This document shows, piece after piece, positions 35,791 through 42,894 of a stretch of DNA of 64,000 bases. The position numbers were made by a program, and so were the translations under genes. The DNA is taken from assembly GCF_014287585.1 (NCBI RefSeq), contig NZ_JACOOJ010000004.1, positions 1-64,000 on the forward strand. The letters are read 5' to 3'. How positions within the stretch are numbered: the first letter of the stretch is position 1; every line of letters starts with the position of its first letter. This stretch comes from Parabacteroides hominis. GTDB lineage: Bacteria > Bacteroidota > Bacteroidia > Bacteroidales > Tannerellaceae. The notes below the pieces were generated by a model. The model worked only from the letters and a program-made list of their open reading frames with translations, was not told the DNA's origin and did no database searches.

Positions 35791-36348
35791 TTAGAACTTG
35801 ATTTTTGGTGCTTCTTCGAGTGTCGCGCGTTGTTCGCCCAGATCGAACATGATCTCTTTCTTGAAACCGAACATGCCGGCGATCAGGTTGGACGGGAATG
35901 TCTCGACTGCGTTATTCAGTTCTTTCGTTGCCGAATTGAAATAGCGGCGTACGGCAGCCAACTTGTTTTCCAGGTCGGAAATTTCTTCCTGCAACTGCAA
36001 GAAGTTCTGGTTGGCTTTCAGGTCCGGATAGGCTTCGAGGGTGATTTTCAATCCGGAAAGAGCGGAGCTCAATGCGTTTTCTGCCACGATCTTGTCGTCG
36101 ATCGTTTTGGCGCTGATCGCTCCGTTGCGGGCGTTAATGACGCGTTCCAGCGTCTCTTTCTCGTGCGAGGCATAGCCTTTGACCGTTTCGACCAACTGCG
36201 GGATAAGGTCATGGCGTTGCTTGAGTTGCACGTCGATGTCGGCAAATGCGTTCTCACGGTTGTTACGCAATTTCACTAACGAATTATACAAAGAAACGAT
36301 CCAGATTGCCAGGATCACGATCACTGCTATTAAAATGATTACTGTCAT
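35791..36348 (-). CDS. LemA family protein
   Basis: 185 residues. One N-terminal membrane helix (VIILIAVIVILAIWIVSLYN) is followed by the signature VKLRNNRENAFADIDVQLKQRHDLIPQLVETVKGYASHEKETLERV and a helical bundle ending MFGFKKEIMFD. The function of LemA is unclear. It is the first gene of a two-gene operon with the HtpX-like protease, and a TATGTTTG -7 box lies 25 nt upstream. Confidence 0.93.
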   Translation of the reverse strand: MTVIILIAVIVILAIWIVSLYNSLVKLRNNRENAFADIDVQLKQRHDLIPQLVETVKGYASHEKETLERVINARNGAISAKTIDDKIVAENALSSALSGLKITLEAYPDLKANQNFLQLQEEISDLENKLAAVRRYFNSATKELNNAVETFPSNLIAGMFGFKKEIMFDLGEQRATLEEAPKIKF

Positions 36349-36373
36349 TGTCTATATATTTAGATTATGCCTG

Positions 36374-36381
36374 CAAACATA
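36374..36381 (-). promoter_or_regulatory. -7 box (TATGTTTG) of lemA-htpX
   Basis: Minus-strand match to TAnnTTTG, 25 nt before the lemA ATG. Confidence 0.45.
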
Positions 36382-36414
36382 CGAATTAATTTACAATATT
36401 GTTTCTCCTGGATC

Positions 36415-36558
36415 CTAAAACAGGTCGCTATGTGATCCATTCCGAACCAAAGCTAATATGAGTCGTCCTTCATCTCGTTTTGATTCATCTAACTGTCGTC
36501 GACGAGCCTGTTTAAGATCTTTTAGATATTGATGGGTAAATTCGAGTGTGTATTTCAT
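36415..36558 (-). pseudogene. Internally deleted YafQ/RelE-type toxin
   Basis: Only 47 residues: MKYTLEFTHQYLKDLKQARR at the start and LILALVRNGSHSDLF at the end. Both ends match a full-length YafQ-type mRNA interferase (about 90 residues, with the terminal LxLVRTGSHSDLF), but the middle part with most of the catalytic histidines and aspartate is gone and the join is in frame. The start overlaps the stop of the antitoxin reading frame by ATGA. It is probably inactive; the frame is still open. Confidence 0.7.
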
Positions 36559-36763
36559 TCTTTTACTTTATCAAGATAATCTTCAAATGAACTACATTTT
36601 ATAGTGTCTCCAGTTTCAATTTCATGAATGGCTTGGCGCGTTTGAATATTAGGAATTGTATTTTTTTTACATGCACTTTTGAAACTCCGCGTAACATACT
36701 GATGGCTTTCTTTATATTGGCCACTACAGATGGGTCTTCTATTTCAACAATCAGTTGTGTCAT
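36555..36763 (-). pseudogene. Antitoxin gene of the YafQ-type pair, frame broken at an A8 run
   Basis: From ATG 36763 the frame reads MTQLIVEIEDPSVVANIKKA … GVSKVHVKK and, without shifting, ends after 54 residues at 36599. A -1 shift at the run of eight A (36668-36661 on the minus strand) restores TRQAIHEIETGDTIKCSSF … DYLDKVKE, ending at TGA 36557-36555, overlapping the toxin start. The run contains the slippery heptamer A-AAA-AAA, so frameshifting or transcriptional slippage is conceivable. Since the toxin is also damaged, decay is the simpler reading. Confidence 0.65.
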
Positions 36764-36841
36764 AATTTTGATCTGTTCTTGTTTATATACATGACAAAGA
36801 TAACTTATTCCTTTTTGTTTTCCAAAAAAGAAACTTATTTG

Positions 36842-37738
36842 TTACAACATCCTGTATTCATTCGGAGAAGTCCCGACAACCCGTTTGAACGCTTTGCTGA
36901 AATATTGGGGATACTGGTAACCTAAGGTGTAGGCTATATCGCTAATGGATCTGGACCGGTCGGCGAGCAAGTCTTTTGCCACCTCCATCGTTTTCGATAA
37001 AATGTATTCCTGTGCCGAACGTCCGGTTTCCTTTTTGATCAGATCCCCGAAATAATTGGCTGACAGATGCAACTGATCAGCGCAATAAGCGACGGTTGGC
37101 GTTCCGAACGATTGCGGCTTCTCGGAAACAAAATAACCGTTCAGCAGTGTTTCGAAAGAATGGAGGATGTCCTTGCCCTCCTTCTTGCGCGTGACAAACT
37201 GCCGGTCGTAGAAGCGGATGCAATAATTAAGGAACAGTTCGATGGTAGATACGATGATCTGGTTGCTATGCTTGTCTGTCGCCCCTTTGATCTCTTCGTC
37301 GATTTTCATCATGCAGTCGATCAGTGTCTCGCGTTCCTGTTTCGAGATATGCAGGGCTTCGTTTACGGCATACGAGAAGAAAGTATACTCTTGTATGTGC
37401 CGGCCGAGGGACGTGCCGTGCAGCAGCTCGGGATGAAAGGCCAGGCACCATCCTTTGGGCTGGAACGTTTCGCCGTTGTCGTTGTTCCCGATGATTTGTC
37501 CCGGTCCGATAAATACCAAGGTGTTTTCTTGGTAGTCATATTGCCTGCGTCCGTACTGGATGAAGTCGGCGCATTTGACATCCTTCAGGTAAATCGTGTA
37601 GATCCCCATATTCTTGCGTGCATGCCGCAACGGGGGAATAGTTGACATATTGATGACACTGACCAGCGGATGCAGGGTTTCGACTTGCATGAAATCATTG
37701 TAGTCCTTGATTGTATTTAACAATAAAATATTGTCCAT
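36842..37738 (-). CDS. AraC family transcriptional regulator
   Basis: About 298 residues from ATG 37738 (MDNILLLNTIKDYND); an upstream in-frame ATG at 37768 overlaps the promoter region and is less likely. The N-terminal half is a cupin-like sensor (VFIGPGQIIGNNDNGETFQPKGWCLAFHPELL). The C-terminal half has two helix-turn-helix motifs: VAYCADQLHLSANYFGDLIKKETGRSAQEYI and SISDIAYTLGYQYPQYFSKAFKRVVGTSPNEYR. It is divergent from the DUF418 membrane protein gene, which is a plausible target. Confidence 0.92.
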   Translation of the reverse strand: MDNILLLNTIKDYNDFMQVETLHPLVSVINMSTIPPLRHARKNMGIYTIYLKDVKCADFIQYGRRQYDYQENTLVFIGPGQIIGNNDNGETFQPKGWCLAFHPELLHGTSLGRHIQEYTFFSYAVNEALHISKQERETLIDCMMKIDEEIKGATDKHSNQIIVSTIELFLNYCIRFYDRQFVTRKKEGKDILHSFETLLNGYFVSEKPQSFGTPTVAYCADQLHLSANYFGDLIKKETGRSAQEYILSKTMEVAKDLLADRSRSISDIAYTLGYQYPQYFSKAFKRVVGTSPNEYRML

Positions 37739-37766
37739 GTCTATTCTGTTTATTCGCTGTTTTTGC

Positions 37767-37774
37767 AAATATAA
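37767..37774 (-). promoter_or_regulatory. -7 box (TATATTTG) of the araC-type gene
   Basis: Minus-strand match to TAnnTTTG, 28 nt before the chosen start at 37738; it supports that start over 37768. Confidence 0.5.
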
Positions 37775-37841
37775 GTGTTTTTACAGTAAAAAATATCCGC
37801 CGAACCGTAATTTATATCTCTTTTGTTTCGTTGGCATCCCG

Positions 37842-37849
37842 TAATTTTG
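37842..37849 (+). promoter_or_regulatory. -7 box (TAATTTTG) of the DUF418 gene
   Basis: Match to TAnnTTTG, 44 nt before ATG 37894. A TTTG at 37822 is spaced 16 nt, shorter than usual. Confidence 0.45.
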
Positions 37850-37893
37850 CTCCCGGAAGAAAACGGATGAAAATCAAATATAAATTTAGATAT

Positions 37894-39099
37894 ATGGAAA
37901 TGACAAAAACATTGCCTGCTTCCGGCGGGCGTATTACGGTGATCGACGCCCTGCGCGGTTTTTCTCTTATCGGCATTTGCCTGATTCATTCGATGCAACA
38001 TTTTGGAGCTATAGGGACGATGACGCCCCAGGCTGTGTTCCCGTGGGAAGGGACGCTAAACGAGATTTTCAGTTGGCTTATCAATTATCTGGTTTTCGGG
38101 AAATTCTTCATTATCTTCTCTTGCCTGTTCGGTTTAAGTTTCTTTATCCAGATGGACCGGGCGGCGAAGAAGGGACTCGACTTCCGTCCCCGCTTCTTGT
38201 GGAGGCTGGTTCTGTTGTTGGCGATCGGTTATTTGCACGGCTTGATTGTCCGGGTGGACATCTTGCTGATATATGCGATACTGGGTTTCATTTTGGTGTT
38301 GATGTATAAATGGCCGACCAAGCTACTGGCGGGGATTACGCTGTTTCTCTTCTTAGGAGGCGCTTCGCTTGTCCCGGTGGTCTATAAAAGCCTGACGGCT
38401 CCGGTGGTGGAGCAGGTGGAACATGTCTCCGAAAGAGCTGCTTCCCGTCCGGCTGGTCCCCGACAAGCTCCGACGCTGTCTGAAACGATTGAAAACAACG
38501 CTTGGAACGGACTGGTCGGAAAAATGAGGTTTCAGGTGGCAAGCGGGCGTATCTACCAGACGTTGGGGCTTTTCATTTTAGGGTTTATCGTAGGGCGTAT
38601 TCGCCTGTTCGAACGTCTGGGCGAGTTTCGCAACCGGTTGAACCGTTGGGCCTTGTTTGCCCTTGCAGGATTGGGCTTGCTGTATGTGGCGCGCTCTTAC
38701 CTTCCGCCTGTTGCCTGGGGAGAGGTTTCTTACTTTTCGTGGATGAGCTCGACAACGACGAATCTGATTAATCTGCTGACCGCTTATCTATGGGTGATCG
38801 TCGTGATAGAGGCATATCGTTTGCAGAAGGTGCAGCGGGCAATGGCGCCATTGGTCAGCTATGGCCGCATGGGATTGACGAATTATATCGTGCAGTCTGT
38901 GGCCGGTGTCTTTATATTTTCCGGTTTCGGGCTGGATTGGAGCAATCTGGGCGTTTTCCTGAGCGTATTGGTTTGTCTTGCTTATACAGGCGTACAGATC
39001 GCGATTAGCCATTATTGGTTGAAAGGTTTCCGTTTCGGCCCGATGGAGTGGTTGTGGCGGACCGGCACTTATATGAAGTGGCAACCGCTGGTACGGTGA
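37894..39099 (+). CDS. DUF418 family membrane protein
   Basis: About 401 residues from ATG 37894; the longer frame to 37711 would start inside the divergent regulator gene. The start RITVIDALRGFSLIGICLIHSM and the following GKFFIIFSCLFGLSFFIQMDRA are the N-terminal hallmarks. The C-terminal DUF418 core contains YGRMGLTNYIVQSV and ends with GPMEWLWRTGTYMKWQP. About ten membrane helices are predicted by eye. These proteins resemble membrane acyltransferases but their role is unknown. It is possibly controlled by the adjacent AraC regulator. Confidence 0.9.
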   Translation: MEMTKTLPASGGRITVIDALRGFSLIGICLIHSMQHFGAIGTMTPQAVFPWEGTLNEIFSWLINYLVFGKFFIIFSCLFGLSFFIQMDRAAKKGLDFRPRFLWRLVLLLAIGYLHGLIVRVDILLIYAILGFILVLMYKWPTKLLAGITLFLFLGGASLVPVVYKSLTAPVVEQVEHVSERAASRPAGPRQAPTLSETIENNAWNGLVGKMRFQVASGRIYQTLGLFILGFIVGRIRLFERLGEFRNRLNRWALFALAGLGLLYVARSYLPPVAWGEVSYFSWMSSTTTNLINLLTAYLWVIVVIEAYRLQKVQRAMAPLVSYGRMGLTNYIVQSVAGVFIFSGFGLDWSNLGVFLSVLVCLAYTGVQIAISHYWLKGFRFGPMEWLWRTGTYMKWQPLVR

Positions 39100-39216
39100 T
39101 CGGGCAGAAGATCGAATTGGATATCATCATGCACAACAAAAATACCTTGTTTTTCTGACGAAAGCTGTTCGTTTACTGATAGTTGATTCGCCTTTGGGAA
39201 TACTTCCTTTGAGTTC

Positions 39217-39246
39217 TTTGATATATTAATATTATTACTATCTTTG
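39217..39246 (+). promoter_or_regulatory. Promoter in the CRISPR leader
   Basis: TTTG (39217-39220), 18 nt, TATCTTTG (39239-39246), about 100 bp before the first repeat. The stretch 39100-39345 has no gene and the part from about 39217 is the AT-rich leader. Confidence 0.55.
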
Positions 39247-39345
39247 CATCTGTTTAAAACAAAGCTAATTTTTGTGAAAACGAAAGTGGCTTATGTGAAA
39301 AAGTGGAACAAGGTGGTTGATAGATAGCAAGTTGGTGTTTTTGCT

Positions 39346-39747
39346 GTCAGAAAGGTTATTCCAGTAGAACAAGGATTAAGACCCTCTTGCCGGTGTTCCA
39401 TCCGGCATAGTTCTGATAGTCAGAAAGGTTATTCCAGTAGAACAAGGATTAAGACTTTTAGGGACAATATGATATCCAACTCTGGATGATGTCAGAAAGG
39501 TTATTCCAGTAGAACAAGGATTAAGACACCGTTTTCGGCATCGTTAAATTCGTGTCTTAAAATGGTCAGAAAGGTTATTCCAGTAGAACAAGGATTAAGA
39601 CCTGTTCGACCTTAACGCTTACGCGTCTCAGTTCGATAGTCAGAAAGGTTATTCCAGTAGAACAAGGATTAAGACAAAGATAATTTTTCTGCTTGTTTAG
39701 ATAAATTAGAGTCAGAAAGGTTATTCCAGTAGAACAAGGATTAAAAA
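39346..39747 (+). CRISPR. Orphan CRISPR array, 6 repeats of 37 bp and 5 spacers of 35-37 bp
   Basis: Repeats begin GTCAGAAAGG and end AAGGATTAAGAC. They occupy 39346-39382, 39419-39455, 39491-39527, 39565-39601, 39639-39675 and 39711-39747. The first five are identical; the last has a degenerate 3' end (TTAAAAA instead of TTAAGAC). Spacers are 36, 35, 37, 37 and 35 nt and unrelated to each other. AT-rich leader with promoter on the left and degenerate repeat on the right agree on plus-strand transcription, which would give an 8-nt handle ATTAAGAC. No cas gene is present within the window, so processing must depend on a distant locus. No spacer matches other parts of the window by eye. Confidence 0.95.
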
Positions 39748-39911
39748 CAGCTCCCTTCATAATAGATAAAATATCCGTTTACTGACACTGCTGCCACTGT
39801 AAGTACTATATGAATTGAATAATAATGAATTGTGATGGTTGTTGTAGTAAATTGTATAAATACGAAAAATATGATTTACTATCACTTTTTTGATGATATT
39901 GTTTTAAAAAG

Positions 39912-39943
39912 TTTGTTTTTGACTTCTGAAATGCTTATATTTG
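39912..39943 (+). promoter_or_regulatory. Consensus promoter of the DUF6078 gene
   Basis: TTTG (39912-39915), exactly 20 nt, TATATTTG (39936-39943), 22 nt before the ATG. The remaining part of 39748-39911 is AT-rich and shows nothing recognisable. Confidence 0.7.
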
Positions 39944-39965
39944 TAGAAATCTAAAAAAGAAAGCT

Positions 39966-40397
39966 ATGTTGGAAAAAAATGAATCCGTTCAAGTCCCTTC
40001 CCGGTTTGCATTGTGTTATAAAAGCGATTGCCGCCGGGCAGGCGAGTGCTTACGCTATCAGGTGGCGGGATGCGTGTCGGGAGAACGTTCCGTTGTATGT
40101 GTCGTCAATCCGTTATCCATCTCTTCCGACGAAGGATGCGGGCAATTCAAGGCTTGCCATGTACTCAAATATGCATACGGCATGACGGGCGTTTGGGACC
40201 GCTTGCCTTACCGGGCGGTAAAGGACGTGAGACATTGTATGCTAAGCCATTTTGGAAAAACTCATTTTTATCGTTTGATGCGGAAGCAACGTTGTTTCAG
40301 GCCGGAAGACCAAGTGTATGTGGAAGGCGTGTTCCGGAAATTCGGCATTGCAAGCGAACTTGTTTTCGACAGCTACCAGCTCGATTATGAATGGTAG
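39966..40397 (+). CDS. DUF6078 family protein
   Basis: 143 residues. A cysteine-rich N-terminus (CYKSDCRRAGECLRYQVAGC, residues ~17-36) is followed by CGQFKACHVLKYAYGMTGVWDRLP and a helical segment MLSHFGKTHFYRLMRKQRCFRPEDQ. This is the pattern of the Bacteroidales DUF6078 family. The N-terminal cysteines may bind a metal. Function is unknown. It has a perfect promoter, and is followed after a 22-bp hairpin array by the VirE-type gene; I have the impression that the two families recur as neighbours, but this needs checking. Confidence 0.7.
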   Translation: MLEKNESVQVPSRFALCYKSDCRRAGECLRYQVAGCVSGERSVVCVVNPLSISSDEGCGQFKACHVLKYAYGMTGVWDRLPYRAVKDVRHCMLSHFGKTHFYRLMRKQRCFRPEDQVYVEGVFRKFGIASELVFDSYQLDYEW

Positions 40398-40410
40398 GGC
40401 GGTTACTGTT

Positions 40411-40508
40411 AGTTTCATAGGTATGAAACTTTAGTTTCACTTGCGGGAAACTTTTGTTCCCTCTGCATGAAACTTTTGTTTCACCTAAGGGAAACAAAGT
40501 GAAACTTT
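40411..40508. repeat. 22-bp-period hairpin array (GTTTC-N8-GAAAC-N4), four full units
   Basis: GTTTC or GTTCC arms begin at 40412, 40434, 40456 and 40478, exactly 22 bp apart. Each is followed by an 8-nt loop (ATAGGTAT, ACTTGCGG, CTCTGCAT, ACCTAAGG), GAAAC, and a 4-nt linker (TTTA, TTTT, TTTT, AAAG). A terminal TGAAAC half unit closes the array at 40500. Linker plus flanking arms (GAAAC-TTTA-GTTTC) are also self-complementary, so alternative stems are possible. The array fills the space between the DUF6078 and VirE-type genes. Confidence 0.9.
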
Positions 40509-40532
40509 TTATCGGATTCGGGAAACCTAATT

Positions 40533-42605
40533 ATGCAAGCAATGAAAGTCACAAAGCAAAAAATATATCAGAAACAGTTGGCGCAACGGGCGCTGGAGAT
40601 GGAAGCGGTCGTCGAATTGGTCAAAAGTGAAAAGACGAAGGAGGAGGTCGGGCGGTTCAGGGAAAGGCTACGGTGCGCTCAGCCGAACCGCCGTTATACA
40701 TTCACGCAAAAACTGCCGCAACTGTTGTTTGCCGGAACATTTCGCAAGGACGTGATGAAAGAATATAACGGATGGGTCTTGCTGGAAGTAAACCGGCTGG
40801 GCGGCAAGGCGGAAGCGGAGTCTTTGCGCCGGAAGATTGCCGGATACCCGCAGACGCTGTTCGCGATGGTCGGGTCGAGTGGCCGGAGCGTGAAGTTCGT
40901 GATACCTTATACACGCCCTGACGGTTCGTTGCCGCGCCTGCGGAGGGAGGCGGAGTTGTTTCACGCGCACGCCTACCGCCACGCGCTCAAGACCTACGAA
41001 CCGCGCCTCTCTTACCCGGTGGAACTGAAGGAGCCGGTGCTCGAACGGGGGTGCAGGATGAGTTTTGACGAGGATGTGTATTATAATCCCGCTGCGCTGA
41101 CCATCCATATCGAGCAGCCAGCGGAAATGCCTGAAGAAAGTTTCTATCAGGAAAAGTATGACAAGCTTGTCCCGCCTGAAAACGCTGTGAGGTCTCTTTC
41201 CGAGCGTTACCGTTACCTGTCCGTGCAGTATGAACTGGCTTTGGAGCAGGCCGTGGAAAAGTATGGCGAGTTGGGCGACAAGCCGGATTTCAAGCCCGTG
41301 CTGGTCCATATCGGCAAACTCTGTTTCGGGGCGGGCATCGAGGAGGAGGAATGCGTGAAATGGACGTTGCTCTATTTCAGAAACTTGCTCGCGGAAGTCG
41401 AAGTGCGCGAGACGATCGGACACGCCTACCTGTCGGAAAAAGGCTTCGGGCTGCATGCGCTGAGCAAACCCGAACAGCTACAGGCGTTGAAAACGGAAGA
41501 GTTTATGGGCAGGCGCTACGACTTCCGGTTCAACACGATGACCGGCGGGGTGGAGTATCGCGAGCGGAACACATTCTGTTTCGACTACCGGCCTGTGACC
41601 GAACGGGTGATGAACAGCGTCGCCTTGAACGCGCAAAAAGAAGGGTTGCAACTGTGGGACCGTGACGTGCGCCGGTATATTCATTCGGATCGTATCCGCG
41701 ACTACGCCCCGGTTGAAGACTACCTTTTCCGGCTGCCTGACTGGGATGGGAAAGACCGCATCCGTCCGCTTGCCTCCCGCATACCTTGCGATAATCCTCA
41801 TTGGGAACATCTGTTCTACATCTGGTTTCTTTCGATGGTCGCCCATTGGCAAGGCCGGGACCGGAGGCACGGCAACAGCGTTTCGCCTCTGCTGGTTGGC
41901 GGGCAGGGGTGCGGGAAGTCCACGTTCTGCCTGAACCTGCTTCCACCCGGACTGAGTGCCTATTATACGGACAGCATCGACTTCGGCAAACGGCGGGATG
42001 CCGAGCTTTACCTGACCCGTTTCTGCCTGATCAACATCGACGAGTTCGACCAGGTCAGCGAAAAGCACCAAGGATTCCTGAAGCACCTGTTGCAGAAACC
42101 GATCGTGAACCTGCGCAAACCGTATGCCACCCAAGTGGAAGCCGTCCGTCGCTACGCCTCTTTCATCGCGACCAGCAACCACACGGACCTGCTGAGCGAC
42201 CCGTCCGGAAGCCGCCGCTTCATCTGCATCGAAGTGAAAGGCCGGATCGACAATACGCAACCGGTCGAATACGACCAGCTTTACGCGCAAGCCGTCGCGG
42301 CGTTGGACAAAGGGGAGCGTTATTGGCTTATGCCCGAAGAGGAGCAGAGGCAGATGCAAGCGAACGAGGAGTTCCAACAGCGTCCATTGTACGAAGATCT
42401 CTTTTTCCGATTTTTCCGTCCGGCCGTCAACCGTGAGGAGGGCACGAGAATGTCTGCTGGCGAGATTTACGAAGTCTTGCAAAAGCAGAGCCGCACGAAG
42501 CTCCCGTCCGGGCAGATCCCGCATTTCGGGCGGTTTTTGAAAAAAGTGAACATGATAACTTTCAACTCCAACCGGGGGAAACTCTATTTGGTCGTAGGCA
42601 AATAA
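40533..42605 (+). CDS. BT4734-like/VirE-type putative primase-helicase
   Basis: 690 residues. The N-terminal ~180 residues match the BT4734-like domain (YTFTQKLPQLLFAGTFRKD … YNGWVLLEVNRLGG … FAMVGSSGRSVKFVIPY), a primase-polymerase-like fold. The C-terminal half is the VirE superfamily-3-type ATPase: WDGKDRIRPLASRIP near 408, Walker A GGQGCGKST near 456, Walker B LINIDEFDQVS near 499, and ATSNHTDLLSDPSGSRRFICIEV as sensor region. Such proteins resemble replication initiators of mobile elements. The gene looks more GC-rich than its neighbours, suggesting acquisition. Confidence 0.8.
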   Translation: MQAMKVTKQKIYQKQLAQRALEMEAVVELVKSEKTKEEVGRFRERLRCAQPNRRYTFTQKLPQLLFAGTFRKDVMKEYNGWVLLEVNRLGGKAEAESLRRKIAGYPQTLFAMVGSSGRSVKFVIPYTRPDGSLPRLRREAELFHAHAYRHALKTYEPRLSYPVELKEPVLERGCRMSFDEDVYYNPAALTIHIEQPAEMPEESFYQEKYDKLVPPENAVRSLSERYRYLSVQYELALEQAVEKYGELGDKPDFKPVLVHIGKLCFGAGIEEEECVKWTLLYFRNLLAEVEVRETIGHAYLSEKGFGLHALSKPEQLQALKTEEFMGRRYDFRFNTMTGGVEYRERNTFCFDYRPVTERVMNSVALNAQKEGLQLWDRDVRRYIHSDRIRDYAPVEDYLFRLPDWDGKDRIRPLASRIPCDNPHWEHLFYIWFLSMVAHWQGRDRRHGNSVSPLLVGGQGCGKSTFCLNLLPPGLSAYYTDSIDFGKRRDAELYLTRFCLINIDEFDQVSEKHQGFLKHLLQKPIVNLRKPYATQVEAVRRYASFIATSNHTDLLSDPSGSRRFICIEVKGRIDNTQPVEYDQLYAQAVAALDKGERYWLMPEEEQRQMQANEEFQQRPLYEDLFFRFFRPAVNREEGTRMSAGEIYEVLQKQSRTKLPSGQIPHFGRFLKKVNMITFNSNRGKLYLVVGK

Positions 42606-42623
42606 CATCCGCTTCAAATCCAA

Positions 42624-42658
42624 CCTTTCCCTCCCCGACGGCATCGGGTTGGGAAAGG
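42624..42658 (+). terminator. Strong hairpin after the VirE-type gene, no U tract
   Basis: CCTTTCCC-tc-CCCGA-cggca-TCGGG-tt-GGGAAAGG, two stacked stems, 19 nt behind the stop. Without a following T run its role as terminator is uncertain. Confidence 0.45.
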
Positions 42659-42706
42659 GGGTAAGCCTTGGAAATGGAATTTTGCGAACATATTTTCCTC
42701 GGAAAG

Positions 42707-42738
42707 ATTGACTTTTCTTTTTTTATCCATTATATTTG
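42707..42738 (+). promoter_or_regulatory. Promoter upstream of the DUF5009 operon
   Basis: ATTG (42707-42710), exactly 20 nt, TATATTTG (42731-42738). A 28-codon frame (42769-42855, MVYPSQYNLLGAY…) lies in the leader before the DUF5009 gene; whether it is a leader peptide or a gene remnant is unknown. Confidence 0.55.
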
Positions 42739-42894
42739 AGACAAATATTGTTCTTAGTCTAATAAATCATGGTGTATCCATCCCAATATAATCTGTTAGG
42801 TGCTTATATCAATGGTGTTAAGGAGAAAGGATATAATGCGGTAACTATATTGTGAATGATTTTTATGTCCAATAGTAATTTAGATATATGTAAT

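Noticed and set aside
39575-39760. 61-codon minus-strand frame
   Set aside because: It lies within the CRISPR array and encodes repeat-derived, repeated peptide segments.
42769-42855. 28-codon frame MVYPSQYNLLGAY… between the promoter and the first DUF5009 gene
   Set aside because: It may be a leader peptide or a gene remnant, but there is no attenuator structure and no similarity I recognise, so it is only mentioned under the promoter entry.
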